Origin: Clostridiales bacterium
Lineage (GTDB): Bacteria; Bacillota; Clostridia; Oscillospirales; Acutalibacteraceae
Assembly: GCA_012523185.1 (NCBI GenBank)
Contig: JAAYIY010000060.1
Coordinates: 1 to 41,475 of the forward strand
Length of the DNA: 41,475 nucleotides
Direction: 5' to 3'
Shown: piece after piece, positions 8,215 through 15,948 of the stretch
Layout: each line of letters opens with the position of its first letter
Position numbering within the stretch: the first letter of the stretch is position 1
Made by a program: the position numbers and the translations under genes
The notes under the pieces: model-generated
The model's input: the letters and a program-made list of their open reading frames with translations, nothing else
What the model was told of the DNA's origin: nothing
Database searches by the model: none

Positions 8215-9237
8215 CTAAACCTTTTTCTTCTTTTTATACACAATCGGGTCATGTATTGTGCTGCGCTTATATTCCTCGATATCATATGAGGCGTTGCTTT
8301 TTGAGTCGGACTTTTTAGCGGCTGACCTGCTCCTTTTTTCCAAACGCTTTTTTGAGGCTTCCGCCACTTCCGAGTGTGTTTTTATGCCTTCACTGTGCCA
8401 GTTTTTAAGTATTTTGTTCATATAGGCAAAGCTTAGCCTTGTGCAATGGTTCGCCATCTCCTCGTATGCGAGGAAAATCATATCCACATCGAAAGAAAGC
8501 TCATATGTCCATGTACGGATATATTCCGACTGAACAGACGTCGGGCGCGGATTGGATATTCCCGCAAGCGCGGCAAACTTTTTCCAAATCCCGTTGCAGC
8601 GCCGCAGCATTTCTATTTGTTCGTCGGCTTTTTCGATTGTGTCAATCTCTTTTTCCGCCCAATCCTTGCCAACTGCCGATATGTAAGCGATGGAGATTTT
8701 GTTGATTGAAACGCAGTATTCGATGATCATCAGGATTACTTCAACGGGAAGCCCGTATTGGTCGTGAATCATCAGCAGGACGCATTGAGTGTCGTATCCG
8801 ATTGTCCTTCCGAGTTTTTTTTGCGACTCGTTAAACAAAAAGGCTATTTCTGACGATTCTTTTGTGCGGGCAAGTATCTGTTCGCTTGTGGGACTGACAA
8901 GAGGGATAGGCTCAAGCGGCGGATTTTTGGCAGCCTGCCGCGACCTCTCCCCCGCCGCGTCGGATTTGGGCTGTAATGGCTTATCTGATTCGGCGTCCTC
9001 ATACAGAAATATTCCGCGCTGCGCCCAAAATTTAAGGCAGTCCTCCGCGTCGCCCTCCTCACACTTCAAAGCGGCGCAGATATCGGCAAGCTTTGGTGAA
9101 TCCGATGCATGACGAAGCACCCAGAGCAGCACCTTTATCTGCTCCGGGCTTGCTATTTTAAGGTGTTTGTCCACAACGCAGGCGGGCACCTGAAAGACGG
9201 CGCCCCACTGAAGTGAGGGGTTTATTTTCAAATTCAT
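8215..9237 (-). CDS. DnaD/DnaB-like primosomal protein
   Basis: A 340-residue DnaD-domain protein. The N-terminal part (about 1-80) is winged-helix-like (KIASPEQIKVLLWVLRHAS, then a CEEGDAEDCLKFW helix). A linker rich in Pro, Ala and Ser follows. Two DnaD/DnaB_2-type helical domains lie at about 155-225 (GYDTQCVLLMIHDQYGLPVE) and 230-305 (YIRTWTYELSFDVDMIFLAY). The C-terminus is basic (EKRSRSAAKK and a terminal KKKKKV). These proteins remodel DNA and help load helicase with a DnaC/DnaI partner, encoded immediately downstream. The frame extends upstream to 9270 inside nagB, but the ATG at 9237 lies just 4 bp after the nagB stop codon and indicates translational coupling. It ends in a genuine TAG. 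Confidence 0.8.
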   Translation of the reverse strand: MNLKINPSLQWGAVFQVPACVVDKHLKIASPEQIKVLLWVLRHASDSPKLADICAALKCEEGDAEDCLKFWAQRGIFLYEDAESDKPLQPKSDAAGERSRQAAKNPPLEPIPLVSPTSEQILARTKESSEIAFLFNESQKKLGRTIGYDTQCVLLMIHDQYGLPVEVILMIIEYCVSINKISIAYISAVGKDWAEKEIDTIEKADEQIEMLRRCNGIWKKFAALAGISNPRPTSVQSEYIRTWTYELSFDVDMIFLAYEEMANHCTRLSFAYMNKILKNWHSEGIKTHSEVAEASKKRLEKRSRSAAKKSDSKSNASYDIEEYKRSTIHDPIVYKKKKKV

Positions 9238-9241
9238 TTTA

Positions 9242-9964
9242 TCAAAGAAGCGAGGCTGCGGCCTTGTCAAGGAAGATGGTTACATCGCCGTGCCGCTGCA
9301 ATACGGAGGCGGGGCATTTGGGAGTTACCTCACCCTTAATCATGTCTCTGACAGCCTCCGCTTTTGATTCGCCTGTGGCGACAAAAACAATCTTTCGGGC
9401 TTTCATGATGGAGCCGATGCCCATTGTGATAGCGTAGCGCGGCATGGCTATGTCGCTGAAATAAACAGAGTTTGCCTCAATTGTGCTGTCGGTAAGCTTT
9501 ACCTTGAAGGATTCGTCCGTGAACGCTTCGGCCGGCTCGTTGAAGCCTATATGTCCGTTTCTTCCGATTCCGAGGAACTGGATATCAATGCCGCCGGCTT
9601 TTGAAATGGCGTCGGCATAGCGTCTGCTTTCAGCTTCGGAGTTCGATGCGTTCCCGTCAAGAAAATTAATATTTTCCGGTTTAACGTCAATTTTAGAAAA
9701 AAGGTTGTCGACCATAAAAGCATAAAAGCTGCTTTTGTGATCCTTGGGAATATCGCAGTATTCGTCAAGGTTAAATGTGGTTATCCCCTTGAAGCTGACA
9801 TTTCCCTTTTCGTATTCGCTTATCATGTAGCTGTATGTGGGGAGGGGCGTCGCGCCTGTGGCAAAGCCGATGGCGGCGTCGCTTTTTTGCTTGACGACAT
9901 TCACAAATATTTTCCCCGCCGCATCCCCTATCTCTTTTGCCGATTCATAAATCACATATTGCAT
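9242..9964 (-). CDS. nagB: Glucosamine-6-phosphate deaminase
   Basis: A 240-residue enzyme that converts glucosamine-6-phosphate to fructose-6-phosphate and ammonia in amino-sugar catabolism. Family motifs are clear: GFATGATPLPTY for phosphate binding, TFNLDEYC with the catalytic aspartate, and FLGIGRNGHIGFNEP with the proton-relay His/Glu. Length matches the Gram-positive short form. The ATG at 9964 has a GTGGAGGAAAAG site upstream and is preferred over the in-frame start at 10000. It is the first gene of an operon with dnaD-like, dnaC-like, tex and an aldo/keto reductase, with a promoter about 90 bp upstream. No nagA or sugar transporter is adjacent. Confidence 0.95.
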   Translation of the reverse strand: MQYVIYESAKEIGDAAGKIFVNVVKQKSDAAIGFATGATPLPTYSYMISEYEKGNVSFKGITTFNLDEYCDIPKDHKSSFYAFMVDNLFSKIDVKPENINFLDGNASNSEAESRRYADAISKAGGIDIQFLGIGRNGHIGFNEPAEAFTDESFKVKLTDSTIEANSVYFSDIAMPRYAITMGIGSIMKARKIVFVATGESKAEAVRDMIKGEVTPKCPASVLQRHGDVTIFLDKAAASLL

Positions 9965-10052
9965 TTTCTTTTCCTCCACTTTATGTAAGGGCGCGCGCAT
10001 GACCTGCCGAAACCTTCGGCGTGCGGTAAACGCGCTGCCTATAATTACTATT

Positions 10053-10081
10053 ATGATAACAATTTTTTTGCCGCTTGTAAA
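10053..10081 (-). promoter_or_regulatory. Sigma-A type promoter of the nagB operon
   Basis: On the minus strand, TTTACA (10076-10081) and TATCAT (10053-10058) are spaced by 17 bp, and each matches consensus at five of six positions. They lie between the sigG stop codon and the nagB start. Confidence 0.5.
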
Positions 10082-10113
10082 CAGATAATGTGAAATTAAT
10101 TACCTTTCGCCGC

Positions 10114-10884
10114 TCAATTTTCATTTTTAATCTGTTTGATAGCGCATTTTTCAAGCCTTGAAACTTGTGCCTGAGAAATTCCGATTTCCTCGGCCACTTC
10201 CATCTGTGTTTTTCCCACAAGAAAACGCAAGTATAAAATCCTTTTTTCCCGCGGATTAAGGTCCTTTATCGCTTGCTTAAGAACAATCTCGTCAAGCCAG
10301 TTTTCGTCTGTGTTTTTGTCGCCGACCTGATCCATTACAAAAATTGTGTCGCCGCCGTCCGAATAGACAGGCTCAAAAAGTGACACCGGCTCGACAATTG
10401 CTTCAAGCGCCAGAACTATTTCTTCTTTTTTCAACTGCATCTGTTCCGCGATTTCCTCAATAGTCGGCTCACGTCCGAATTTGTTTAAAAGCTTTTCCTT
10501 TGCCTGCATTGCGTGGTATGCCGTGTCACGCATTGAACGGCTGACGCGAACCGAGTTATTATCACGCAGATAACGCCGTATTTCGCCGATTATCATCGGG
10601 ACGGCATATGTCGAAAAACGGACGTTTTGCGAGATATCGAAGTTATCTATCGCTTTAATAAGACCAATGCAGCCGACTTGAAATAAATCGTCAAGGTTTT
10701 CTCCCCTGTTTGTAAAACGCTGAATAACGCTTAAAACAAGGCGCAGATTGCCGCTTATAAGCGCTTCTCTTGCCGACATATCCCCTTCCTTTACCTTTTT
10801 AAGAAGCTCTACCTTTTCAGGCTCCTTTAAAACCTTGAGTTTGGCTGTGTTGACCCCGCAGATTTCGACCTTGTTGTACTGCAA
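10114..10884 (-). CDS. sigG: RNA polymerase sporulation sigma factor SigG
   Basis: A 256-residue sigma-70 family protein with the hallmark sigma-G N-terminus NKVEICGV. Region 2 includes NLRLVLSVIQRFTNRGENL, DLFQVGCIGLIKAIDNFD and FSTYAVPMIIGEIRRYLRDN. Region 3 is SRSMRDTAYHA, and region 4 ends with the helix-turn-helix TQMEVAEEIGISQAQVSRLE. Sigma G directs late forespore transcription after engulfment, so the organism should be a spore former. The frame runs up to 10902, but a GGGAGG site sits 7-8 bp before a TTG at 10884, which gives the usual N-terminus (MQYNKVEICG). A UUG start would fit low expression. No confident sigma F/G promoter was found upstream, and spoIIGA/sigE are not adjacent in the window. 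Confidence 0.95.
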   Translation of the reverse strand: MQYNKVEICGVNTAKLKVLKEPEKVELLKKVKEGDMSAREALISGNLRLVLSVIQRFTNRGENLDDLFQVGCIGLIKAIDNFDISQNVRFSTYAVPMIIGEIRRYLRDNNSVRVSRSMRDTAYHAMQAKEKLLNKFGREPTIEEIAEQMQLKKEEIVLALEAIVEPVSLFEPVYSDGGDTIFVMDQVGDKNTDENWLDEIVLKQAIKDLNPREKRILYLRFLVGKTQMEVAEEIGISQAQVSRLEKCAIKQIKNEN

Positions 10885-10902
10885 TGCGCAAACCTCCCGC
10901 AA

Positions 10903-11118
10903 GCGTTAATAAACGGCGCCGTCAAAAAATCATAAATCGGTTTTTAATCGGCGGCGTCATAATAATTATTGACACGGAGGCGGAGGTTATTCCGCAAAGC
11001 TTAAAAAATGATGAAGCGAAACTCTTTGCGGCATTTAAGTTTTAGCGCGATGAAAGAATCACACTAAAATGGCGGCAGGGGGGCCTGACTTCTTTTCACA
11101 TCAGCAAAATGGCTCAAC
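10903..11118. other. Gene-free stretch upstream of sigG with an inverted repeat
   Basis: No gene is seen here. It should contain the sigG promoter, but no match could be assigned with confidence. CCGCAAAG at 10992-10999 and CTTTGCGG at 11024-11031 form an inverted repeat with a 24-nt loop. GTCATAATAATTATTGAC near 10956-10973 is a near-palindrome that could be an operator. Confidence 0.4.
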
Positions 11119-11157
11119 AAAAAATCCCGCCCATCTTTTCGGATGAACGAGATTTTT
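11119..11157 (-). terminator. Rho-independent terminator of the symporter/ior operon
   Basis: On the minus strand, CTCGTTCATC pairs fully (with several G-U pairs) with GATGGGCGGG around a CGAAAA loop, flanked by A-rich and T-rich tracts and ending in TTTTTT. It lies about 60 bp after the GNAT gene and is well placed to end the seven-gene minus-strand operon. Confidence 0.8.
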
Positions 11158-11218
11158 ATTTTCAGCAGAATTGTTTTGCGGCAACCTTTTTTGGTGAAAC
11201 CCCGGAGGATGAAAACGG

Positions 11219-11794
11219 CTAATCTTTGGTGCAAAGCAGCTTTTTCACACCGCCTTGCTCGTCAAGCAGCGGTATGTTCTTGTACCCCTGCTCTGTGAGC
11301 CATTTCACCCAACGCCCCTCCATATCGTCGTCGCAGTCCACAGGCAAAAATCCTGATTTGAGGTAACTTCTTATGGCGGGAACGCGCCACTCATCTGTTT
11401 TGAGGTAAACTATCTTGCATGGATAAAGGCTTAAATGAGCAATTATAATCTTGTTGATATAGTCGCCAAGACCCTTTCCGCGTGCAGATTTGCGGACTGA
11501 AACCATGTGGACATAGCCGTGACCGCTGTCTTTTTCATAAATACCGCATATTGTCGCAACAGGCTCCCCGCCGTCAAAGATGAAATAAAGGTCGCTGTCG
11601 ATGAAATCCGGCTTGCCGTAAAAGCTGCTGTTGAATTTTTCTTCGCCGTCTTTGTCGCCGACAAGACCGTCTTTGCAAATTTCGAGCCAATCAAGCCTGT
11701 CCTTGCGTGTCCCGTCATATGTTCTGTATGTGACGGAGCCGAAAGGCTTCGGGAATTCGGCGGGCTTTAGCTCAAGATACATCTTAAGTTGCAT
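11219..11794 (-). CDS. GNAT family N-acetyltransferase
   Basis: A 191-residue protein whose second half holds the acetyl-CoA binding motif A (VSVRKSARGKGLGDYINKII, around residues 99-118) and motif B-like AIRSYLKSGFLPV. The N-terminal half is family-specific. Its substrate cannot be inferred. The ATG has a GGAGG site 8 bp upstream and lies 18 bp after the ACT gene, and the gene precedes the operon terminator, so it is the last gene of the aromatic-acid operon. It may modify a product or regulator of that pathway, or be a passenger. It ends with TAG. Confidence 0.8.
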   Translation of the reverse strand: MQLKMYLELKPAEFPKPFGSVTYRTYDGTRKDRLDWLEICKDGLVGDKDGEEKFNSSFYGKPDFIDSDLYFIFDGGEPVATICGIYEKDSGHGYVHMVSVRKSARGKGLGDYINKIIIAHLSLYPCKIVYLKTDEWRVPAIRSYLKSGFLPVDCDDDMEGRWVKWLTEQGYKNIPLLDEQGGVKKLLCTKD

Positions 11795-11812
11795 TTGCGG
11801 CCTCCAAAGGAG

Positions 11813-12244
11813 TTATTTTTTGAAAATGTCGTTTTGCTCAATGAGCTTAATCCCGGCGTCGCTCAAAACCTCCTCCGCCGTAAGGTTGTTTTCAACCCTT
11901 AGGATCACATAGGCGCTGCCAAGCTCAGGAGTTATGAACGCGTAGGCGTATTCGACGCTTATGCCCTTATCAGAAAGAACACTCACTACCCGAGCAAATC
12001 CGCCCGGCACGTCGTCCACCTCGACTCCGAGAACCTCTGTCGCCGAAACAGTCAGTCCCGCTTTTTTAAGCTTGCTGACAGCGTTGTCGGGGTTGTCAAC
12101 AATCAGACGCAGGATTCCGTAATCTGTCGTGTCGGCAATGGAAAGCGCCCTGATGTCGATCTTGTTGTCGGCAAGGATGCCGGTAATATCGGCAAGCCTT
12201 CCGGCTCTGTTTTCCACAAAAACGGAAATCTGTTTTACTGCCAT
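11813..12244 (-). CDS. Tandem ACT-domain protein
   Basis: A 143-residue protein made of two ACT domains: about 4-68 (ISVFVENRAGRLADITGILA) and about 70-140 (VDDVPGGFARVVSVLSDKGI, then GSAYVILRVENN). ACT domains bind small ligands, often amino acids. Genes of this type typically sit directly after phenylacetate-CoA ligase genes in anaerobes and archaea, as here (12 bp after paaK), which suggests ligand sensing or control of aromatic acid metabolism. The ATG has an ideal AAGGAGG site. No catalytic domain is attached. Confidence 0.85.
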   Translation of the reverse strand: MAVKQISVFVENRAGRLADITGILADNKIDIRALSIADTTDYGILRLIVDNPDNAVSKLKKAGLTVSATEVLGVEVDDVPGGFARVVSVLSDKGISVEYAYAFITPELGSAYVILRVENNLTAEEVLSDAGIKLIEQNDIFKK

Positions 12245-12256
12245 GACATTTCCTCC

Positions 12257-13561
12257 TTAGAATTTTCTGTTGTCTGTAACACGAACAGCCTTTCCCTCAA
12301 ACCGCGGCAAAGAGCGCGGCTCAACAAGCCTAACCTTTGCCGAAACACCGAGCATGGATTGCATTGAAGCGGATATTTCCCGCTCTTTGTTTTCGATCTT
12401 TTTTACTTCGTCGGAGAAAAACGCTTCGGACATTTCGACGCAGACTGTCAGGACGTCGCTGTTGTTTACCCTGTCAACAATTATTTGATAATTAGGCTCC
12501 ATGCCCAAAGAAAGGATTACATGCTCTATTTGCGACGGGAACACGTTGACGCCTCTTATTATCAGCATATCATCGCTCCTGCCCCTCGGCTTCTGCATCC
12601 TGACAAGAGTTCTGCCGCAGGCGCATTTTTCATGTGTTATATAGGAAATGTCGCGCGTGCGGTAGCGCAGCAGGGGCAGCGCCTCCTTGCCGATGCAGGT
12701 AAAGACAAGCTCGCCGTATTCGCCGTCAGGCAGCGGCTCCAGCGTGTCCGGGTCAACTATTTCCGGATAAAAGAAATCCTCGCATATGTGCATTCCGTCT
12801 TGCTCTCGGCATTCGTAAGCGACGCCGGGGCCTGCAATCTCCGAAAGACCGTAAATGTCGTAAGCCTTTATCTTGAGCTTTTCCTCAATCTCTCGGCGCA
12901 TTTCGTCTGTCCACGGCTCGGCGCCCAGGATTCCGGCGCGAAGCTTCAAAGACGACGGGTCTATCCCCATTTCCTTGACCATCTCCGCTATTGTGAGCGC
13001 GTATGACGGTGTGCAGCATATTATATCCGGCTCAAAGTCCTGCAAAATCTGAACTTGGCGCTTAGTGTTGCCTGACGAGACGGGAATAGCCGTCGCGCCT
13101 ATCTTTTCGGCTCCGTAATGAAGGCCGAGTCCGCCCGTGAAAAGTCCGTATCCGTATGATATCTGTATGCTGTCGTCTTTTGTCCCGCCGGCGCCGACAA
13201 TCGCCCTCGCCACGCCCTGCGACCATCTGTCGATATCGCCTTGCGTATAACCGACAACCGTCTGCTTCCCCGTTGTGCCCGATGACGAGTGAATGCGCAC
13301 AAGCTCATCTTTCGCAACGGCGAACAGCCCGAACGGATAGTTGTCCCTTAAGTCCTGCTTTACGGTGAAAGGTATCTTTGTGATGTCGTCTATTGACTTG
13401 ATATCGTTTGTTTTAAGACCGATTTCATCAAACATTCGGCGATAAAAAGGAATGTTTTCATAGCAGCTTTTTACGGTTCGGACAAGCCTTTCGCTTTGGA
13501 TATCTTTTAGCTTGCCGCGCGGCGCCGTTTCAACCGCCTTGTCATAATAGTTGTTACACAT
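12257..13561 (-). CDS. paaK: Phenylacetate-CoA ligase family enzyme (copy 1)
   Basis: A ligase of about 434 residues from the adenylate-forming family, related to PaaK of the anaerobic, ior-associated type. Motifs seen: IHSSSGTTGKQTVVGYT (phosphate-binding loop), YDIYGLSEIAGPGV, LLRYRTRDIS and the C-terminal hinge GRSDDMLIIRGVNVFPSQIE. It should interconvert aryl-acetate, CoA and ATP with aryl-acetyl-CoA, AMP and PPi. The ATG at 13561 is chosen; a GTG four codons upstream is possible, and neither has a strong ribosome site. It sits between iorB and the ACT gene. The second ligase at 15949-17244 has the same motif set but is clearly diverged, so their substrates may differ. Confidence 0.9.
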   Translation of the reverse strand: MCNNYYDKAVETAPRGKLKDIQSERLVRTVKSCYENIPFYRRMFDEIGLKTNDIKSIDDITKIPFTVKQDLRDNYPFGLFAVAKDELVRIHSSSGTTGKQTVVGYTQGDIDRWSQGVARAIVGAGGTKDDSIQISYGYGLFTGGLGLHYGAEKIGATAIPVSSGNTKRQVQILQDFEPDIICCTPSYALTIAEMVKEMGIDPSSLKLRAGILGAEPWTDEMRREIEEKLKIKAYDIYGLSEIAGPGVAYECREQDGMHICEDFFYPEIVDPDTLEPLPDGEYGELVFTCIGKEALPLLRYRTRDISYITHEKCACGRTLVRMQKPRGRSDDMLIIRGVNVFPSQIEHVILSLGMEPNYQIIVDRVNNSDVLTVCVEMSEAFFSDEVKKIENKEREISASMQSMLGVSAKVRLVEPRSLPRFEGKAVRVTDNRKF

Positions 13562-13589
13562 TATTATATTCACGCTTTCTGAAAGATAG

Positions 13590-13667
13590 TCATATCGCCG
13601 TGTATCCGGACTCGAAAGCTTTTATGTTAAGCTCAAGAAACTTGGGCGGCACTGTGCTTTTTACTGC
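13590..13667 (-). other. In-frame continuation of iorB beyond the TAG
   Basis: Reading on in the iorB frame gives 25 codons, AVKSTVPPKFLELNIKAFES then GYTAI, followed by TGA at 13590-13592. The VPPKFLELN-type end is what family members normally carry at the C-terminus. The reading frame is unbroken and no indel is needed. Only the single codon at 13668-13670 separates it from the main gene. Confidence 0.75.
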
Positions 13668-14165
13668 CTAAAGCCACGTTTCTTTGCTTATTTCTGTCTT
13701 GGCTGCCATCGCTCCGATAAGGACGACATTTACAGCCTTTGCGGAGCCGGCCGCCACGGCAAGCTCCAAAGCGTCCAGGGATGTCACGTCCGCGCCCGAA
13801 TCCTCAAGGTCGGCTATGATTCCGTCGGGATAACCGGCGCCGCCTGTCACGACACTCATCGGAGCTATTTTCTGCGTGTTGAGGATAAGCTTGCCGTTCG
13901 GCTTAAGGTATGAAATCCAGCGCGCTGCCTCAAGCTGCTCAAAGGCAAGTATGATGTCCGCCTCTCCCCTGTCGATTATCGGCGAAAAAACCTTTGCGCC
14001 GTATTTGACGTAGGTGACGACAGAACCACCTCTTTGGCTCATGCCGTGAACCTCGGAGACCTTCACGTCAAAACCCTCCGACGTCAGCACCTCGCCGAGT
14101 ATACGGCTTGCAAGAAGCGTCCCCTGCCCGCCCACTCCGACTATCATAATACTTTTTACAGGCAT
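13668..14165 (-). CDS. iorB: Indolepyruvate ferredoxin oxidoreductase beta subunit, shortened by an in-frame TAG
   Basis: The 165-residue product has the gamma/beta-type fold of 2-oxoacid:ferredoxin oxidoreductases: VGVGGQGTLLASRILGEVL at the N-terminus, then SEVHGMSQRGGSVVTYVKYG and KAVNVVLIGAMAAKTEI near the end. With IorA it oxidises indolepyruvate or related aryl-pyruvates to aryl-acetyl-CoA, reducing ferredoxin. The frame stops at TAG (13668-13670) directly after ETWL, but the same frame continues with 25 more residues typical of the family before a TGA. The complete form would be about 191 residues, close to the usual length. A truncated yet functional protein, a recent nonsense mutation, a sequencing error or amber readthrough are all possible. 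It lies 16 bp after iorA. Confidence 0.85.
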   Translation of the reverse strand: MPVKSIMIVGVGGQGTLLASRILGEVLTSEGFDVKVSEVHGMSQRGGSVVTYVKYGAKVFSPIIDRGEADIILAFEQLEAARWISYLKPNGKLILNTQKIAPMSVVTGGAGYPDGIIADLEDSGADVTSLDALELAVAAGSAKAVNVVLIGAMAAKTEISKETWL

Positions 14166-14181
14166 TTTTATACCCCGTTTC

Positions 14182-15921
14182 TTAATCTGTTATTGCGCCG
14201 AATTTGCAAAGCTGTTTGCAGACATTGCACCCGACACATTGTGTGAAGTCAATAACAGCCTTGGAGCTTTTGTCAAGGCTTATGGCGGGGCAGCCAATCC
14301 TCATGCACATCCCGCAAGCCCTGCACTTGTCGGCGTCAACCTTAAGCGGCGGGGCGTGCTTTACGCTTTTGAGAAGCGCGCAGGGGCGCCGTGAAATTAT
14401 GACGGACGGCTCGTCCGCCTCAAGCTCCTCCCTGACGGCGTTTTCTGTCTCGGAGAGGTCGTAAGGGTCTATCACCCTTATCCTCTTTATGCCCACCGCC
14501 GACGCAAGCTTTTCAAGGCTCACCGCCGCTGTGGGCTCGCCTGTTATTGTGAGTCCCGTTGTCGGGTTTTGCTGGTGACCAGTCATTCCCGTTATTGAAT
14601 TGTCAAGTATTATCACGACAGAATTGCTTTTGTTGTAAGCTATGTTTATAAGTCCTGTGATGCCCGAATGAATAAATGTCGAGTCGCCGATGACGGCAAC
14701 GCTCTTTTTTTCGTTTGCCTTGTCGGCTTTGTTTTTGCCGTGGAGAGCGGAAACAGACGCTCCCATGCATATGCAGGTGTCCATCATGCTCAGCGGCTGG
14801 AGCGCGCCGAGCGTGTAGCATCCGATGTCGCCGCTTACAAAAGCCTTTTGCTTTTTAAGAGCGTAAAACAAGCCTCTGTGCGGACATCCGGCACAAAGCA
14901 CCGGAGGACGCGGCGGGACGGAAGTCTTGACAGAAAGAGTCTTTTTGACGTCGCCCAAAATCACGCTTGAGATCATTGACTGTGAATATTCGCCCAGCTT
15001 TGTGAAAACCTGCTTGCCGACTACCTCAATTCCGTTCTTTTTGCAGTGTGTTTCTATGAAGTCGTCAAGCTCTTCTATGACATATACCTTTTCACAGCGC
15101 GCCGCAAAGCCGCGTATCAGCTCTGTCGGCAGCGGGTACACACAGCCCAGCTTCAAGTACGAGGCGTTTGTGCCGAGCGCTTCCTTCGCGTACTGGTAGC
15201 ATATGCCGGATGTGATTATACCGATTTTTTCGCTGTTGTATTCCGCCCTGTTTATACCGTCGGAGACAGCCGTGTTTTCGCCCCAGTCGGCAAGTTTGCA
15301 AAGCCTGTCTTCAACAACGGCGTGGCGCACCTTTGCCATCGCAGGCATCATGACATATTTTTGCGGGTTCTTTTCATATTTCAGCACGTCTTTTTCGACT
15401 CTTTCGGACTCTTCGGCAAGGCTTCTTGAGTGCGCTATTCGTGTTGTGAGGCGAATTATCACAGGCGTGTCGAATGTTTCGGACAAATGAAACGCGGCTT
15501 TTGTAAACTCCAGACATTCGGCTGAATCGGACGGCTCAAGCATCGGAAGCTTTGCCGCTCTCGCGTAATGCCTTGAGTCCTGTTCGTTTTGTGACGAATG
15601 CATGCCCGGATCATCGGCGACACCTATCACCATGCCTGCGTTTATCCCCGTGTATGACGCTGTGAAAAGCGGATCCGCCGCAACGTTCAGCCCGACGTGC
15701 TTCATGGCGCAAAAACTCCTTGCGCCGGCAATAGCCGCGCCGACGGCAACCTCCATGGCAACCTTTTCGTTGGGCGCCCACTCGCAGTAAATGCCGTCGT
15801 ACTCCGCCGCGATTTCCGTAATCTCCGTGCTTGGTGTGCCGGGATAGCTGGACACAACGCGGCACCCCGCCTCATAAAGACCCCTTGCCACCGCGCCGTT
15901 GCCGAGGAAAAGTTTTTTCAT
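14182..15921 (-). CDS. iorA: Indolepyruvate ferredoxin oxidoreductase alpha subunit
   Basis: A 579-residue catalytic subunit. Order: pyrimidine-binding and transketolase-like N-terminus (LFLGNGAVARGLYEAGCRVV, SSYPGTPSTEI), a central TPP-binding domain (CAGCPHRGLFYAL, then GDSTFIHSGITGLINIAYN and NSITGMTGHQQNP), and a C-terminal ferredoxin domain with CRACGMCMRIGCP and CVGCNVCKQLC for two iron-sulfur clusters. It decarboxylates aryl-pyruvates from transaminated Trp, Phe or Tyr to acyl-CoA, passing electrons to ferredoxin. Length and cysteine sets look intact. The ATG has a GGGAGC site. It lies between a phenylacetate-CoA ligase and iorB, with short gaps on both sides. Confidence 0.95.
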   Translation of the reverse strand: MKKLFLGNGAVARGLYEAGCRVVSSYPGTPSTEITEIAAEYDGIYCEWAPNEKVAMEVAVGAAIAGARSFCAMKHVGLNVAADPLFTASYTGINAGMVIGVADDPGMHSSQNEQDSRHYARAAKLPMLEPSDSAECLEFTKAAFHLSETFDTPVIIRLTTRIAHSRSLAEESERVEKDVLKYEKNPQKYVMMPAMAKVRHAVVEDRLCKLADWGENTAVSDGINRAEYNSEKIGIITSGICYQYAKEALGTNASYLKLGCVYPLPTELIRGFAARCEKVYVIEELDDFIETHCKKNGIEVVGKQVFTKLGEYSQSMISSVILGDVKKTLSVKTSVPPRPPVLCAGCPHRGLFYALKKQKAFVSGDIGCYTLGALQPLSMMDTCICMGASVSALHGKNKADKANEKKSVAVIGDSTFIHSGITGLINIAYNKSNSVVIILDNSITGMTGHQQNPTTGLTITGEPTAAVSLEKLASAVGIKRIRVIDPYDLSETENAVREELEADEPSVIISRRPCALLKSVKHAPPLKVDADKCRACGMCMRIGCPAISLDKSSKAVIDFTQCVGCNVCKQLCKFGAITD

Positions 15922-15948
15922 AAAATGATTGCTCCCGTTTATTTATCT

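Noticed and set aside
12485-13006. Forward open frame of 173 codons opposite paaK
   Set aside because: It lies wholly inside the paaK gene on the other strand, which has clear ligase motifs; the forward translation shows no recognisable domain.
13590-14165. Wholesale TAG recoding in this organism
   Set aside because: TAG appears to be a normal stop in the dnaD-like, GNAT and coaX genes, and no other gene here is interrupted by TAG; a local mutation is the simpler reading of iorB.
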